From Selenobaculum gibii (GTDB taxonomy: Bacteria > Bacillota > Negativicutes > ICN-92133), in the NCBI RefSeq assembly GCF_030273445.1, contig NZ_CP120678.1:1217501-1281500 (forward strand): DNA of 64,000 nucleotides. Reading direction: 5' to 3'. The notes beneath the pieces were generated by a model, which was given only the letters and a program-made list of their open reading frames with translations, had not been told where the DNA came from and did no database searches. The translations under genes were made by a program, and so were the position numbers. Every line of letters starts with the position of its first letter. Within the stretch, counting starts at the first letter, position 1. This document shows, piece by piece, positions 1 through 9,051 of this stretch.

Positions 1-777
1 ATGCAATTTGAACGAGGAACTTGTAAGGGAAAGCCTTGTTTAGCACCTAAACCATGTAAAAATCTTACGGCAAATCATGGAGATTATATAACATTATTGA
101 GGGCATTACGTAAGTTGCCGAAAGTAAAAAAAGTATTTATTCGATCAGGTATTAGATATGATTATCTAATAGAAGCAAAAGATGAATTTTTACAAGAATT
201 GTGTGAGCATCATGTTAGTGGACAACTGAAAGTTGCACCTGAACATATAGCGAAAAAGGTTACGGATTTAATGGGCAAATCAGGAAAAGAATCCTATGTT
301 AAGTTTGCTGATGCTTTTAGAAAAATGAATGAAAAAATCGGCAAGGAACAATATTTAGTTCCTTATTTTATGTCCAGTCATCCGGGTGCAACCTTAAAGG
401 AAGCTGTTGAGCTGGCTGAATTTATTCGAGATTTAAATTATCGACCTGAACAAGTTCAAGATTTTATTCCAACACCAGGGAGTTTATCAACCTGTATGTA
501 TTACACTGGAATAAATCCCTTAACGGGAGAGAATGTTTATGTTGCCAAAGATGCCCAAGAAAAAAAGATGCAAAGGGCATTATTGCAATATCGTGATGAA
601 AAAAATTATATGTTAGTGTATCAAGCATTACAAAAAGCGAATCGTACTGATTTAATTGGTTTTGGACCAAAGTGCCTAATTCGTCCGATGCGGCATCAAA
701 AACAATTAAATGAAAAGAGAACAGCAAAGAGCTCAGCACGATTTCAAAGGAAGAAAAAAACTGAGAAAAAGAAATAA
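1..777 (+). CDS. YgiQ-family radical SAM protein, C-terminal part
   Basis: The 5' end is cut by the window edge; 258 codons remain, against more than 600 residues in full-length family members. The visible part is the second half of the radical SAM barrel ([11 protein letters not shown], then a GQLKVAPEH motif typical of YgiQ) and a strongly basic C-terminal tail ending in lysines. The [4Fe-4S]-binding CxxxCxxC site would lie upstream of the window. The substrate of YgiQ-type enzymes is not established. A strong terminator follows directly, so this is the last gene of its transcription unit. Family assignment is by recognised sequence pattern; function beyond radical SAM chemistry is unknown. 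Confidence 0.85.
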   Translation: MQFERGTCKGKPCLAPKPCKNLTANHGDYITLLRALRKLPKVKKVFIRSGIRYDYLIEAKDEFLQELCEHHVSGQLKVAPEHIAKKVTDLMGKSGKESYVKFADAFRKMNEKIGKEQYLVPYFMSSHPGATLKEAVELAEFIRDLNYRPEQVQDFIPTPGSLSTCMYYTGINPLTGENVYVAKDAQEKKMQRALLQYRDEKNYMLVYQALQKANRTDLIGFGPKCLIRPMRHQKQLNEKRTAKSSARFQRKKKTEKKK

Positions 778-782
778 AAGGG

Positions 783-822
783 AAAAAACTCCATTATCTA
801 AGAAGATAATGGAGTTTTTTTG
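783..822 (+). terminator. Rho-independent terminator after the YgiQ-like gene
   Basis: An inverted repeat (ACTCCATTATCT and AGATAATGGAGT) with a 4-nt loop is followed by seven T residues. It separates the radical SAM gene from the sporulation cluster. Confidence 0.92.
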
Positions 823-842
823 TAGGAATAGAAACCTAAAAA

Positions 843-875
843 TTTACATATTTTGAAAAGTTTTTTTGCTATACT
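843..875 (+). promoter_or_regulatory. Candidate spoIIG-type (Spo0A-dependent) promoter
   Basis: TTTACA (843-848) and TATACT (870-875) are separated by 21 bases, about 35 bases before the spoIIGA start. The B. subtilis spoIIG promoter is known for the same abnormal long spacing and needs phosphorylated Spo0A to help sigma-A. No perfect 0A box (TGTCGAA) is present; a TTTTGAAAA stretch lies between the two hexamers. The assignment is inference from spacing and position. Confidence 0.45.
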
Positions 876-909
876 TAGGAAAGTGAATCAATAGAAAGAT
901 GATGAAAAA

Positions 910-1791
910 ATGTATATTTATCTTGATATTTTTATTGTTATTAACTTTATCTTAAATGGAATTATATTGTATTTAACTGCCTATTTAAATAATATACCCT
1001 GTAATTTTTATCGGTTAATTATAGCAAATATTTTTTCTGTTTTATATTTAATCATAGGACTAGTATTCAATAATCAGCTTTTTTTTCATCCTTTAATAAA
1101 GTTTATCATTTCTTTAGGTTTAATCTTCATTTTATTTGGCAAGAAAAAAGTGCGAAACTTTCTCATGTTAGTAGGTACTTTTTATTTTATTTCCTTTCTC
1201 TTAGGAGGTGCTATATTTGGATATTTATTTATGTTGGATTACCAGCCGATTGGATGGTTAGCGTCGAAAAATCAATTTTATTTATCTTTTACTCAATTGG
1301 TTTGTGGAGTAAGCATTGGTATTATTATCATTTTATTTATTTTTAGATCAATTGCTGTGGCAAGGAAAGAAAAAAATAATTTTCAAAAAATTACGGTGGT
1401 CTATCAAAACAAATCTATTTCTGTGATGACTTTAATTGATACGGGAAATCGTTTGTATACGATGCAGGGACATTATCCAGTAATATTAATTGAAAAAAAC
1501 GCGTTATTACCTTTGTTCCCAAAGTCTGTTATAGATTTTTTAAATAACAATTCGTCTTTAGAATGGATTAGTAGATTGGAACAAAATCTTGACGATGTAT
1601 GGTGTAAGCGCTTATTCTTTGTTCCTTATAAAAGCTTAGGAGGAAAGCATATTTTATTAGCGTTTCACCCAGATGCAATTATGATTGGCGATAATTTAAC
1701 GGCAATAAGTAAAGTTGCTATTGGAATACATGAAGAAGCATTCTCTGAGTTTGGACAATATCAAGGGTTATTGCATCCTGATATAAAGTAA
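910..1791 (+). CDS. spoIIGA: Sporulation sigma-E processing peptidase SpoIIGA
   Basis: A 293-residue membrane protease that removes the pro-sequence of sigma-E in the mother cell after the forespore signal SpoIIR. The first ~150 residues hold about five hydrophobic membrane segments. The C-terminal half is the aspartic protease domain, with the signature L-I-D-T-G-N (Asp177) and a later GGKHILLAFHPD region. Length and layout match the family. The ATG start lies just after a purine-rich stretch. As in other spore formers it sits directly before sigE, although here the two are separated by an unusually long 180-base gap that contains hairpins. Confidence 0.95.
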   Translation: MYIYLDIFIVINFILNGIILYLTAYLNNIPCNFYRLIIANIFSVLYLIIGLVFNNQLFFHPLIKFIISLGLIFILFGKKKVRNFLMLVGTFYFISFLLGGAIFGYLFMLDYQPIGWLASKNQFYLSFTQLVCGVSIGIIIILFIFRSIAVARKEKNNFQKITVVYQNKSISVMTLIDTGNRLYTMQGHYPVILIEKNALLPLFPKSVIDFLNNNSSLEWISRLEQNLDDVWCKRLFFVPYKSLGGKHILLAFHPDAIMIGDNLTAISKVAIGIHEEAFSEFGQYQGLLHPDIK

Positions 1792-1803
1792 GACTAAGAT
1801 TCA

Positions 1804-1863
1804 GGCACTTAGCCGCTTGCCTGTGCCCTGTAGGTATCACTCCTATTTATAGAAGTTAGGAGT
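1804..1863 (+). other. Two hairpins in the spoIIGA-sigE gap
   Basis: The 180-base spacer between spoIIGA and sigE contains GGCAC (1804-1808) pairing with GTGCC (1823-1827), and ACTCCTA (1839-1845) pairing with TAGGAGT (1857-1863). Neither is followed by a T-run, so they do not look like terminators. They may set the relative level of SigE or affect mRNA stability. I do not recognise a known RNA family. Confidence 0.4.
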
Positions 1864-1971
1864 CTTATAAGCAAAGAACCAAGATCTTTTATTTTGTGTG
1901 AATCGCTTATTTCGTTAGATGATTGGGTTAGTTATCGGATAAAAATACATTAGTTGAAAAGGGGTTAATGC

Positions 1972-2703
1972 ATGAATATCAACCTTAATATGTTAAATAT
2001 TAAATTACGATTTATCGCTTTATGTAAAATATTTGGATTTATAAAAGAATGTGAGATTTATTACATTGGAAGCAGCGAGGTATTGCCACCTCCTTTAAGC
2101 CCAGAGGAAGAAATAACTTTATTAAATTATTTAGAAACCGACCGTGAGGATGTTAAAAATATTTTTATTGAAAGAAATTTACGGCTGGTTGTTTATATTG
2201 CTCGAAAATTTGAAAATACAGGGATTGGAATAGAAGATTTAGTTAGTATTGGAACTATTGGATTAATTAAAGCAGTGAATACATTTAATCCTGTAAAGAA
2301 AATTAAGTTAGCTACATATGCATCAAGGTGTATTGAAAACGAAATTCTAATGTATCTTAGACGGAATAATAAGACTAGGTCTGAAGTGTCTTTTGATGAG
2401 CCCTTAAATATAGATTGGGATGGAAATGAGTTACTATTGTCTGATGTATTAGGAACAGAGAATGATGTTATTTATAAATCGATAGAGGAAGAAGTCGATC
2501 ATAATCTTTTATATTCGGCAATGGGTAAATTAACTCAAAGGGAAAAAAAGATCATGGAATTAAGATTTGGATTAAACGATAATTATAAAGAAAAAACACA
2601 AAAAGAGGTTGCTGATTTATTAGGGATTTCTCAATCGTATATATCAAGACTGGAAAAGAGAATTATCAGAAGACTTAGAAGAGAATTTAATAAAATGGAA
2701 TGA
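1972..2703 (+). CDS. sigE: RNA polymerase sporulation sigma factor SigE
   Basis: Early mother-cell sigma factor, made as an inactive membrane-associated precursor. Residues 1-30 form the pro-sequence, followed by the conserved [15 protein letters not shown] region where SpoIIGA cuts in known homologues. Sigma region 2 follows ([53 protein letters not shown]), then region 4 with the helix-turn-helix ([20 protein letters not shown]). The 243-residue length is normal. An AAAAGGGG ribosome site precedes the ATG. It forms a unit with spoIIGA and ends at a strong terminator. Confidence 0.97.
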   Translation: MNINLNMLNIKLRFIALCKIFGFIKECEIYYIGSSEVLPPPLSPEEEITLLNYLETDREDVKNIFIERNLRLVVYIARKFENTGIGIEDLVSIGTIGLIKAVNTFNPVKKIKLATYASRCIENEILMYLRRNNKTRSEVSFDEPLNIDWDGNELLLSDVLGTENDVIYKSIEEEVDHNLLYSAMGKLTQREKKIMELRFGLNDNYKEKTQKEVADLLGISQSYISRLEKRIIRRLRREFNKME

Positions 2704-2710
2704 GAACAAT

Positions 2711-2750
2711 AAAGCTTATCGGACATTTAATCCGATAAGCTTTATTTTTT
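2711..2750 (+). terminator. Terminator after sigE
   Basis: A 13-bp perfect stem (2711-2723 with 2731-2743, containing GCTTATCGGA) is followed by a T-rich tract. It isolates spoIIGA-sigE from sigG. Confidence 0.92.
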
Positions 2751-2882
2751 ACATTGAATGAAATGGAATTTATATGGTAATAATAACAAAAGCGATGAAG
2801 ATCTAGATGTTTATAAAAAGCATATAGACTTTATTTGAAATTCCTAAACTTTGTTTGAATGATAAGAGGGAGGAAAGACAAA

Positions 2883-3656
2883 ATGATGATAAATAAAGTT
2901 GAAATTTGCGGTGTAAATACAGCTAAACTTCCTGTAATTTCTGCTAGTAAAATGCGGGAGCTTTTTGTCATTTTACAAAGTGGTGAACTATCTGCAAGAG
3001 AGAAATTGATTCATGGAAACTTGCGATTAGTTTTAAGTGTGATTCAAAGATTTAATAACAGGGGAGAATATGTAGATGATTTATTTCAAGTTGGGTGTAT
3101 TGGTTTAATGAAAGCGATTGATAATTTTGACTTATCGCAAAATGTTAAATTTTCGACCTATGCTGTTCCTATGATTATTGGAGAAATTAGACGTTATTTA
3201 AGAGATAATAATCCAATTAGAGTCAGCAGATCGATGCGAGATGTTGCATATAAAGCTTTGCAGGTAAGAGACTCATTAATCAATCGCTATTCTAGGGAAC
3301 CTTCAATTAATGAAATCGCTTCTGAATTAAAGATTCAACGCGAGGAAGTTGTTTTTGCCTTAGATGCAATTCAAGAACCGATCTCGTTATTTGAGCCGAT
3401 TTATCATGATGGCGGAGATCCTATTTTTGTTATGGATCAAATTGGGGATGATAAAAATCTTGATATGAATTGGTTAGAAAGTGTGGCAATAAAAGATGCT
3501 TTGCATAAGCTAAGTCAAAGAGAAAAACATATATTGACATTAAGATTTTTTGAGGGAAAAACACAGATGGAAGTAGCTGAAGAAATTGGAATATCACAAG
3601 CACAAGTATCACGTTTGGAAAAGGCCGCTTTAGGACATATGCGTAAACACATTTAG
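2883..3656 (+). CDS. sigG: RNA polymerase sporulation sigma factor SigG
   Basis: Late forespore sigma factor. The protein begins M-M-I-N-K-V-E-I-C-G-V and carries the highly conserved blocks NLRLVLSVIQRFNNRGEY, DLFQVGCIGLMKAIDNFDL, the core-binding and -10 recognition segments, and a C-terminal helix-turn-helix (EVAEEIGISQAQVSRLEKAA). I place the start at 2883 because the reading frame open from 2859 has its GAGGGAGG ribosome site inside it, and homologues begin with the NKVEICGV motif. It is 10 bases from spoIIR, so the two are probably co-transcribed. The forespore sigma-F promoter expected for this pair could not be identified with confidence. Confidence 0.96.
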   Translation: MMINKVEICGVNTAKLPVISASKMRELFVILQSGELSAREKLIHGNLRLVLSVIQRFNNRGEYVDDLFQVGCIGLMKAIDNFDLSQNVKFSTYAVPMIIGEIRRYLRDNNPIRVSRSMRDVAYKALQVRDSLINRYSREPSINEIASELKIQREEVVFALDAIQEPISLFEPIYHDGGDPIFVMDQIGDDKNLDMNWLESVAIKDALHKLSQREKHILTLRFFEGKTQMEVAEEIGISQAQVSRLEKAALGHMRKHI

Positions 3657-3666
3657 GAGGAGTATA

Positions 3667-4254
3667 GTGAAGGTTTCCAGGAAAAAGATATTTATAGTTT
3701 TATTATTGTATATTTTTTGTGCAGTTGGATGGAGTTTTTTTTCTGAAGCAATTGCACGTAATGCACCCGATGAAAAGGAACTAGGCTTAATTCGCTTACA
3801 TGTTCTAGCTAATAGTGATAGTAATGAAGACCAAATACTAAAACAAAAGGTTAGAGATGGTATTTTAGCGTATTTAGAACCTAAAATGAAGTTGGCAGAA
3901 AAAAATTCAGATGCGAGACAGATTATTATTGATAATAAGAATGCATTGATTGAATTAGCTTATAAAGTAATTCATGAAAATGGTTATCATTATTCTGTGG
4001 ATTTAGAACTAGGTGTTTTTGAATTTCCTATCAAATCATATGGCGACTTAGTTTTACCAGCAGGTCAGTATGAAGCTGTTCGCATACTAATTGGAGAGGC
4101 AAAAGGGAGTAATTGGTGGTGTGTGTTGTATCCGCCTCTATGTTTCGTAGAAGAGAGTAAAGTAAATTCAGTTATGTTATCGGATTCTGAAGCAAAAGAT
4201 GAAGACATTCATTTCAAATTTAAGATTGTAGAATTATTGAAAGAATATATGTAA
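3667..4254 (+). CDS. spoIIR: Stage II sporulation protein R
   Basis: Secreted forespore signal protein that triggers SpoIIGA to activate pro-sigma-E in the mother cell. It has 195 residues, with an N-terminal signal or membrane anchor (about residues 7-28) followed by the family hallmark IRLHVLANSDSNEDQ-LK-KVRD. The central QYEAVRILIGEAKGSNWWCVLYPPLCF block is also diagnostic. The start is GTG behind an AGGAGGAG ribosome site. Grouping spoIIGA, sigE, sigG and spoIIR places sender, receiver and product of the sigma-E checkpoint side by side. Confidence 0.95.
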   Translation: MKVSRKKIFIVLLLYIFCAVGWSFFSEAIARNAPDEKELGLIRLHVLANSDSNEDQILKQKVRDGILAYLEPKMKLAEKNSDARQIIIDNKNALIELAYKVIHENGYHYSVDLELGVFEFPIKSYGDLVLPAGQYEAVRILIGEAKGSNWWCVLYPPLCFVEESKVNSVMLSDSEAKDEDIHFKFKIVELLKEYM

Positions 4255-4262
4255 TTTTACTA

Positions 4263-4290
4263 GCACATTTTTTTTACTTGTTCATATACT
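4263..4290 (+). promoter_or_regulatory. Candidate sigma-E promoter for ylmC/ymxH
   Basis: GCACATT (4263-4269) resembles the sigma-E -35 consensus KMATATT in 6 of 7 positions. CATATACT (4283-4290) resembles the -10 consensus CATACAMT. The spacer is 13 bases, slightly short. It lies about 35 bases before the sporulation gene at 4326. Inference only. Confidence 0.35.
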
Positions 4291-4325
4291 ATAGTAACCA
4301 AGCAGTAGTCAGGAGGATATGAACA

Positions 4326-4580
4326 ATGCTAAGAACATATGATTTACGAATGAAAGATGTGATTAGTATACATGACGGAAGAAAACTAGGAAGTGTTTCA
4401 GATATAGAGTTTGATTTAGAGTCGGGAAAAATGACAGCGTTAGTTGTTCCGGGAACGGGAAAATTTTTTGGGTTGTTTACTAGAGGGGAAGATATCGTAA
4501 TTCCTTGGCATAAAATTAATAAAATAGGTGCAGATGTTATTTTAGTTGAAACAAATGAAATATATACAGTAAAATCATGA
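4326..4580 (+). CDS. YlmC/YmxH-family sporulation protein (PRC-barrel)
   Basis: An 84-residue single PRC-barrel domain, with the pattern DVISIHDGRKLGSVSDIEFDLESGKM followed by ALVVPG and IPWHKINKIGADVILVE. Members (B. subtilis YlmC, YmxH) are small beta-barrel proteins found in spore formers; their molecular role is not firmly known. The start is ATG behind AGGAGG. It is monocistronic: a candidate sigma-E promoter lies upstream and a terminator downstream. Confidence 0.88.
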   Translation: MLRTYDLRMKDVISIHDGRKLGSVSDIEFDLESGKMTALVVPGTGKFFGLFTRGEDIVIPWHKINKIGADVILVETNEIYTVKS

Positions 4581-4586
4581 AATGCC

Positions 4587-4626
4587 AGATCGCTAAACCT
4601 TTTATAGGAATTTAGCGATTTTTTTG
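4587..4626 (+). terminator. Terminator after ylmC/ymxH
   Basis: ATCGCTAAA (4589-4597) pairs with TTTAGCGAT (4611-4619) and runs into seven T residues. Confidence 0.9.
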
Positions 4627-4644
4627 TTTTTAAAAGCAGGATTT

Positions 4645-4694
4645 GCACTATATATGACGTATTTAAAATAGGTCTAGTACAAGATATAGAGAGT
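4645..4694 (+). promoter_or_regulatory. Candidate pair of NrdR boxes
   Basis: Two 16-base sites at 4645-4660 (core CACTATATAT) and 4679-4694 (core ACAAGATATA) resemble the NrdR-box consensus ACACTATATATTGTGT in 12 and 11 positions. They lie upstream of nrdR, 34 bases start to start, roughly three helical turns. NrdR binds such paired sites to repress ribonucleotide reductase genes when dATP is high. Since nrdR and nrdD are contiguous, this would be autoregulation plus control of nrdD. Confidence 0.5.
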
Positions 4695-4744
4695 AATATA
4701 CTTTTATTTTAAATAAAGGTTTTGATAAATCTAGGAGGTCTATA

Positions 4745-5215
4745 ATGAATTGTCCATATTGTAGTATTGGAGATAGTAAAGTAGTAGATTCACGGGCTGC
4801 GGAGGAAGGAACAACGATAAGAAGAAGACGTGAATGTTCAAATTGTGGAAAACGCTTTACTACATATGAAGTTGTTGAAAAAATTCCGTTTATGGTGATT
4901 AAAAGGGATGAGAGGAGAGTTCCTTTTGATAGAGATAAATTATTTAATGGAATATTGAGATCATGTGAAAAAAGATCAATTCCAATAGACTCTATTAACG
5001 TATTGACAAATCAAATTGAAAAAGAGATTCGTAATACGATGGAAAGAGAAGTTTCAAGTCAAGTTATTGGCGAAGTTGTAATGAAATATCTTAAAGAGTT
5101 TGATCAAGTGGCGTATGTTCGATTTGCTTCTGTATATCGCAAGTTTGCTGATGTGCATGAATTCTTTCAAGAATTAGAAAATTTGATTGCGAACAGTGTT
5201 GGAAAGAAGGAATAG
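4745..5215 (+). CDS. nrdR: Transcriptional repressor NrdR
   Basis: A 156-residue nucleotide-sensing repressor of ribonucleotide reductase genes. The N-terminal zinc ribbon has CPYC (3-6) and CSNCGKRF, with the conserved VVDSR and IRRRREC basic stretch that contacts DNA. An ATP-cone follows ([20 protein letters not shown] onward). The ATG lies behind AGGAGGT. Only one base separates its stop from the nrdD start, so the regulator and its target are one operon. Confidence 0.97.
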   Translation: MNCPYCSIGDSKVVDSRAAEEGTTIRRRRECSNCGKRFTTYEVVEKIPFMVIKRDERRVPFDRDKLFNGILRSCEKRSIPIDSINVLTNQIEKEIRNTMEREVSSQVIGEVVMKYLKEFDQVAYVRFASVYRKFADVHEFFQELENLIANSVGKKE

Positions 5216-5216
5216 A

Positions 5217-7229
5217 ATGTTTAACAAGATAAAAAAGCGTGATGGGCGGGAAGTTGATTTTGATGAACATAATATAACTGAAGCAATTTTTAAAGCTGCA
5301 AAGTCAGTTGGTGGAGCAGATCGGCAATTAGCAATGGAATTAACGTTAGAAGTATTAAAAATTTTAAAGGAAAAATATAGAGAAAAAATTTTTAGCGTTG
5401 AAGAAGTACAAGATACTGTAGAAAAAGTACTGATTGAAACTGGTCATGCTAAAACGGCAAAGGCATATATTTTATACAGGGATAGAAGAACGAAAATTAG
5501 AGATGCTAAATCTGATTTAATGGATACGGTTGCAGAAATTTTAATAGAAACAAGTAGAGAAAATGCGAATATATCAAATTCTCCATCTGCTAAAATGTTA
5601 CAAATTGCTAGTGCTGCAAGTAAAGTTTACTATTTAAATCGATTGATTCCGGAAAAAATTGCTAATGCACATATGTGTGGCGATATTCATATTCATGACT
5701 TGGATTATTATGGTAAGACATTGAATTGTGTACAAATTCCTTTAGGAAAGTTATTAAAAAATGGCTTTAATAATGGAAATGGTTACATTAGACCTCCTAA
5801 ACGCCCTAATGCGGCTACTGCATTGGCTGCAATTATTTTGCAGAGTTCGCAAAATGATATGCACGGAGGACAATCCTTTGCTTTCTTTGATCGTGATATG
5901 GCAGCATTTGTGGAAAAAGCATCAAATGATGAAGTTTACCAGGCGATGGAAGCCTTCATCTATAATTTAAATAGTTTGCATAGTAGAGCGGGAGCGCAGG
6001 TTCCTTTTTCAAGCATTAACTTAGGGACGGATATATCAGAAAGCGGTCGGAGGGTTACAAAAAATCTTTTACTTGCCTATGAAAAGGGGCTGGGACGTGG
6101 TGAAAACCCAATTTTCCCTAATATTATTTTCAAAGTAAAAGAGGGAATTAATTTTAATCCCGGGGATCCTAATTACGACTTGTTTAAATTGGCGATTCGA
6201 GTAGCAGCGCAAAGATTAAATCCTACCTTTAGTTTTCTTGATGCTTCATTTAATAAAATTTATGGAAATCAGATTGCCTATATGGGCTGTAGAACTCGCC
6301 TTATGGCAAATGTTTGCGGACCAGAGGTTACAGATGGAAGAGGAAATTTAAGCTTTACGACGATTAATTTGCCGCGAGTGGCAATACAGGCGAGAGGGGA
6401 TTTAATTGCTTTTTATCAACGACTTACAGAATTGATAGACCTAGTGGTTGAACAATTATTACATCGATTTAAAGTACAAGGAAATTTAAAAGTGAAAGAT
6501 ATGCCCTTTTTAATGGGACAAGGCGTATATTTAGATTCGGAAAAATTAAATTTTAATGATAGAATAGAAGATGTGATAAAGAATGGATCTTTATCGGTAG
6601 GGTTTATAGGTTTAGCAGAAGCCTTATATGCGTTAATGCGAAAGCATCATGGAGAAAGCAAGGAAGCGCAACTTTTAGGCGAAGAGATTATTGCTTTTAT
6701 GCATAATAAGATGAATAAAGCAACGGAGCGCTATGGTCTTAATTTTTCTTTAATTGCTACTCCTGCTGAGAGTTTAGCAGGGCGTTTTGTCAAACTTGAC
6801 CGAGCTCAATATGGCATAATAAATGGTGTGAATGATAAGGATTATTATACCAATTCGTTTCATATCCCAGTAAACTATAAAATTAATGCATATGAAAAAA
6901 TTCAGTTGGAAGGAATTTATCATAAATATACTTTAGCAGGGCATATTAGTTATGTTGAATTTGATGCACCGCCAATTAATAATCTTAGTGCGGTGGAAGA
7001 TATCATTCGTCATATGAAGGCTTCTGATATAGGTTATGCAGGAATCAATTTCCCGGTGGATTTTTGCGAAAATTGTGGGTATATTGGTGTAGTTCATTCA
7101 GATAGCTGTCCATTATGCAAGCAAAATAATATTAAGCGTATTCGCAGAATTACAGGATATTTAAGCACAATTAATCGTTTTAATGATGCAAAATATGATG
7201 AGTTAAATGATAGAATTGTTCATTTGTAG
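5217..7229 (+). CDS. nrdD: Anaerobic ribonucleoside-triphosphate reductase
   Basis: Class III, glycyl-radical ribonucleotide reductase (671 residues) making dNTPs without oxygen. Residues 1-95 are an ATP-cone allosteric domain (KIKKRDGREVDFDEHNI). Catalytic-barrel signatures include LNCVQIPLG and NDMHGGQSFAFFD. The C-terminal region has two CxxC pairs (CENC, CPLC) for structural zinc and the glycyl-radical motif R-R-I-T-G-Y-L-S (Gly647). I start at ATG 5217, just after the nrdR stop and an AAGGA site; the frame is open a further 30 bases upstream inside nrdR. The activating enzyme nrdG, normally adjacent, is not in this window. Confidence 0.96.
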   Translation: MFNKIKKRDGREVDFDEHNITEAIFKAAKSVGGADRQLAMELTLEVLKILKEKYREKIFSVEEVQDTVEKVLIETGHAKTAKAYILYRDRRTKIRDAKSDLMDTVAEILIETSRENANISNSPSAKMLQIASAASKVYYLNRLIPEKIANAHMCGDIHIHDLDYYGKTLNCVQIPLGKLLKNGFNNGNGYIRPPKRPNAATALAAIILQSSQNDMHGGQSFAFFDRDMAAFVEKASNDEVYQAMEAFIYNLNSLHSRAGAQVPFSSINLGTDISESGRRVTKNLLLAYEKGLGRGENPIFPNIIFKVKEGINFNPGDPNYDLFKLAIRVAAQRLNPTFSFLDASFNKIYGNQIAYMGCRTRLMANVCGPEVTDGRGNLSFTTINLPRVAIQARGDLIAFYQRLTELIDLVVEQLLHRFKVQGNLKVKDMPFLMGQGVYLDSEKLNFNDRIEDVIKNGSLSVGFIGLAEALYALMRKHHGESKEAQLLGEEIIAFMHNKMNKATERYGLNFSLIATPAESLAGRFVKLDRAQYGIINGVNDKDYYTNSFHIPVNYKINAYEKIQLEGIYHKYTLAGHISYVEFDAPPINNLSAVEDIIRHMKASDIGYAGINFPVDFCENCGYIGVVHSDSCPLCKQNNIKRIRRITGYLSTINRFNDAKYDELNDRIVHL

Positions 7230-7252
7230 TAATTTGCTATAAATAATTAAAC

Positions 7253-7280
7253 GCCCACATATTTGTGGGCAGTTTTTTAT
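7253..7280 (+). terminator. Terminator after nrdD
   Basis: GCCCACA (7253-7259) pairs with TGTGGGC (7264-7270) and is followed by a T-run. Confidence 0.9.
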
Positions 7281-7302
7281 TTAAGATTTGGAGGAGTTTT
7301 AT

Positions 7303-9039
7303 ATGTCGTGGGTAATAAAAGAAGCCCTAAATAAAATATTAGACCAGGAAGAAGGATATATTACTTTTCCGGCAGGTCAAAGAACACCATTTGCATTAGT
7401 ATATCCCAATTCATATCATGTAGGTATGTCGAATTTGGGGATTCATATTTTATATAAGTTATTAAATGCGCGCAAAGATATTGCATGTGAACGCTTCTTT
7501 TTGCCGGAGAAAAAATTTGAAGCAGAGTTTATCAAAACGAATACTCCTTTGCTAAGCTTAGAGACGCAGATGCCATTGTACAAATTTCCGCTCATCGGGA
7601 TTAGTATATCCTTTGAAATGGATTATTTTAATATCATCAAGATATTAGATATGGGAAAAGTGAAAATATTTGCAAAAGATAGAAGCGACATGGATCCGAT
7701 TGTTATCGCAGGGGGACCTTGCGCAACTTTTAATCCAGAACCATTAAGTGATTTTATTGATGTTTTTGTTATTGGTGAGGGAGAAAATACCGTTCAAGAG
7801 CTTATGGATGTATATTTTTCAGCAATTGATCAAGGGTTATCAAGAGATGAAGTCTTGCTTTCCTTTACGAAGATTCCAGGTGTTTATATTCCTAAATTTT
7901 ATCGGCACCAGCTTAATGAAAATAATCAATTAACTGTTATACATCTTACAAGTGTACCAGAGAAAGTAACTCGTCAATGGGTAGAAAATTTAGATGATTT
8001 TGATGCTCAGAGTGTCATTTTTACGGATAAAACTGAATTTGGTGGGTTATGTTTACTAGAAATAGCTCGTGGTTGTGGCAGACATTGTCGATTTTGTATG
8101 GCGGGATATTGTTTTAGAAAGCCTAGGACGCGTTCATTAGAAAAGCTAAAAGTAAATTTAGAAGAAATAAAAAAAGTTGGGAAAAAAGTCGGATTGATGG
8201 GAGCTGCCATTTCAGATTATCCTGAAGTTGATGCATTATGTAAAGATATATTGGGACTTGATATGAGTATGTCGGTTGCGTCATTAAGGGCTGATTCTTT
8301 TACGAATGATTTAGCCGATTCTTTAGCTAAAAGTGGATTGAAGACAATTACTTTAGCGCCTGAGGCTGGAAGTGAAAAATTACGTAATGTAATAAATAAA
8401 GGGATTAATGAAGAGGATTTATTTCGGGCAATAAATATCGCAGTCAACGCGGGAATAAAAAATTTAAAGCTCTACATTATGATTGGTTTGCCATTTGAAA
8501 CAGATGACGATATTGAAGAAATTATTAAAATGGCAAAGAAGATAAAAGACTATAGAGAAAAGTTAAACTGCCGAGGAACGATTACTTTGAGTATAAATCC
8601 TTTTATTCCTAAACCTTTTACCCCATTTCAATGGTTGCCAATGGACGATTTAAAAAATATCGATTATAAGTTAAAGCAGATAAAACAATCGTTAAAGGGA
8701 ATTAAAGGAATCGAAATTATTATGGAATCTCCTAAAGAAGCTTATGTGCAAGGAATACTCGCGCGCGGAGACCGAAGGGTTGGAAAGGCTATTTATGACG
8801 CTTATCAACTAGGTGGAAGTAAAAAGCTAAAAGTTTCCCTGGAACAAAATGGCTTAGAGGATTCTTTTTACTTATATCGAACCAGAGATAAAGATGAAGT
8901 ATTTCCATGGGAAACTTTAGATATGGGGTTTACGAAGCAATATCTTTATGATGAATTGCTAAAAGCTGCCGAACAGAAAAAAACAATAAAATGTTTTGAT
9001 GGCTGTAATCGATGTGGAGTTTGTAAACACAGTGAATAA
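7303..9039 (+). CDS. B12-binding-type radical SAM protein (YgiQ/TIGR03960-like)
   Basis: 578 residues. The N-terminal ~240 residues resemble a cobalamin-binding-like domain (YPNSYHVGMSNLGIHILY, GGPCATFNPEPLSDFIDVFVIGEGE). The radical SAM core has the cluster motif C-G-R-H-C-R-F-C, then LAPEAGSEKLRNVINKGI and MIGLPFETDDDI. The protein ends with a Cys-rich CFDGCNRCGVCKH segment that could bind another cluster. I start at ATG 7303, downstream of the GGAGGAG ribosome site that lies inside the longer open frame. In many Firmicutes this protein is encoded near rodA/mreBCD or ribosome-maturation genes. The reaction is unknown. Confidence 0.8.
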   Translation: MSWVIKEALNKILDQEEGYITFPAGQRTPFALVYPNSYHVGMSNLGIHILYKLLNARKDIACERFFLPEKKFEAEFIKTNTPLLSLETQMPLYKFPLIGISISFEMDYFNIIKILDMGKVKIFAKDRSDMDPIVIAGGPCATFNPEPLSDFIDVFVIGEGENTVQELMDVYFSAIDQGLSRDEVLLSFTKIPGVYIPKFYRHQLNENNQLTVIHLTSVPEKVTRQWVENLDDFDAQSVIFTDKTEFGGLCLLEIARGCGRHCRFCMAGYCFRKPRTRSLEKLKVNLEEIKKVGKKVGLMGAAISDYPEVDALCKDILGLDMSMSVASLRADSFTNDLADSLAKSGLKTITLAPEAGSEKLRNVINKGINEEDLFRAINIAVNAGIKNLKLYIMIGLPFETDDDIEEIIKMAKKIKDYREKLNCRGTITLSINPFIPKPFTPFQWLPMDDLKNIDYKLKQIKQSLKGIKGIEIIMESPKEAYVQGILARGDRRVGKAIYDAYQLGGSKKLKVSLEQNGLEDSFYLYRTRDKDEVFPWETLDMGFTKQYLYDELLKAAEQKKTIKCFDGCNRCGVCKHSE

Positions 9040-9051
9040 GGATGTGACAAG

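Noticed and set aside
464-739. 91-codon minus-strand open frame inside the YgiQ-like gene
   Set aside because: It is antisense to a clearly conserved coding sequence, has no ribosome site and no recognisable family.
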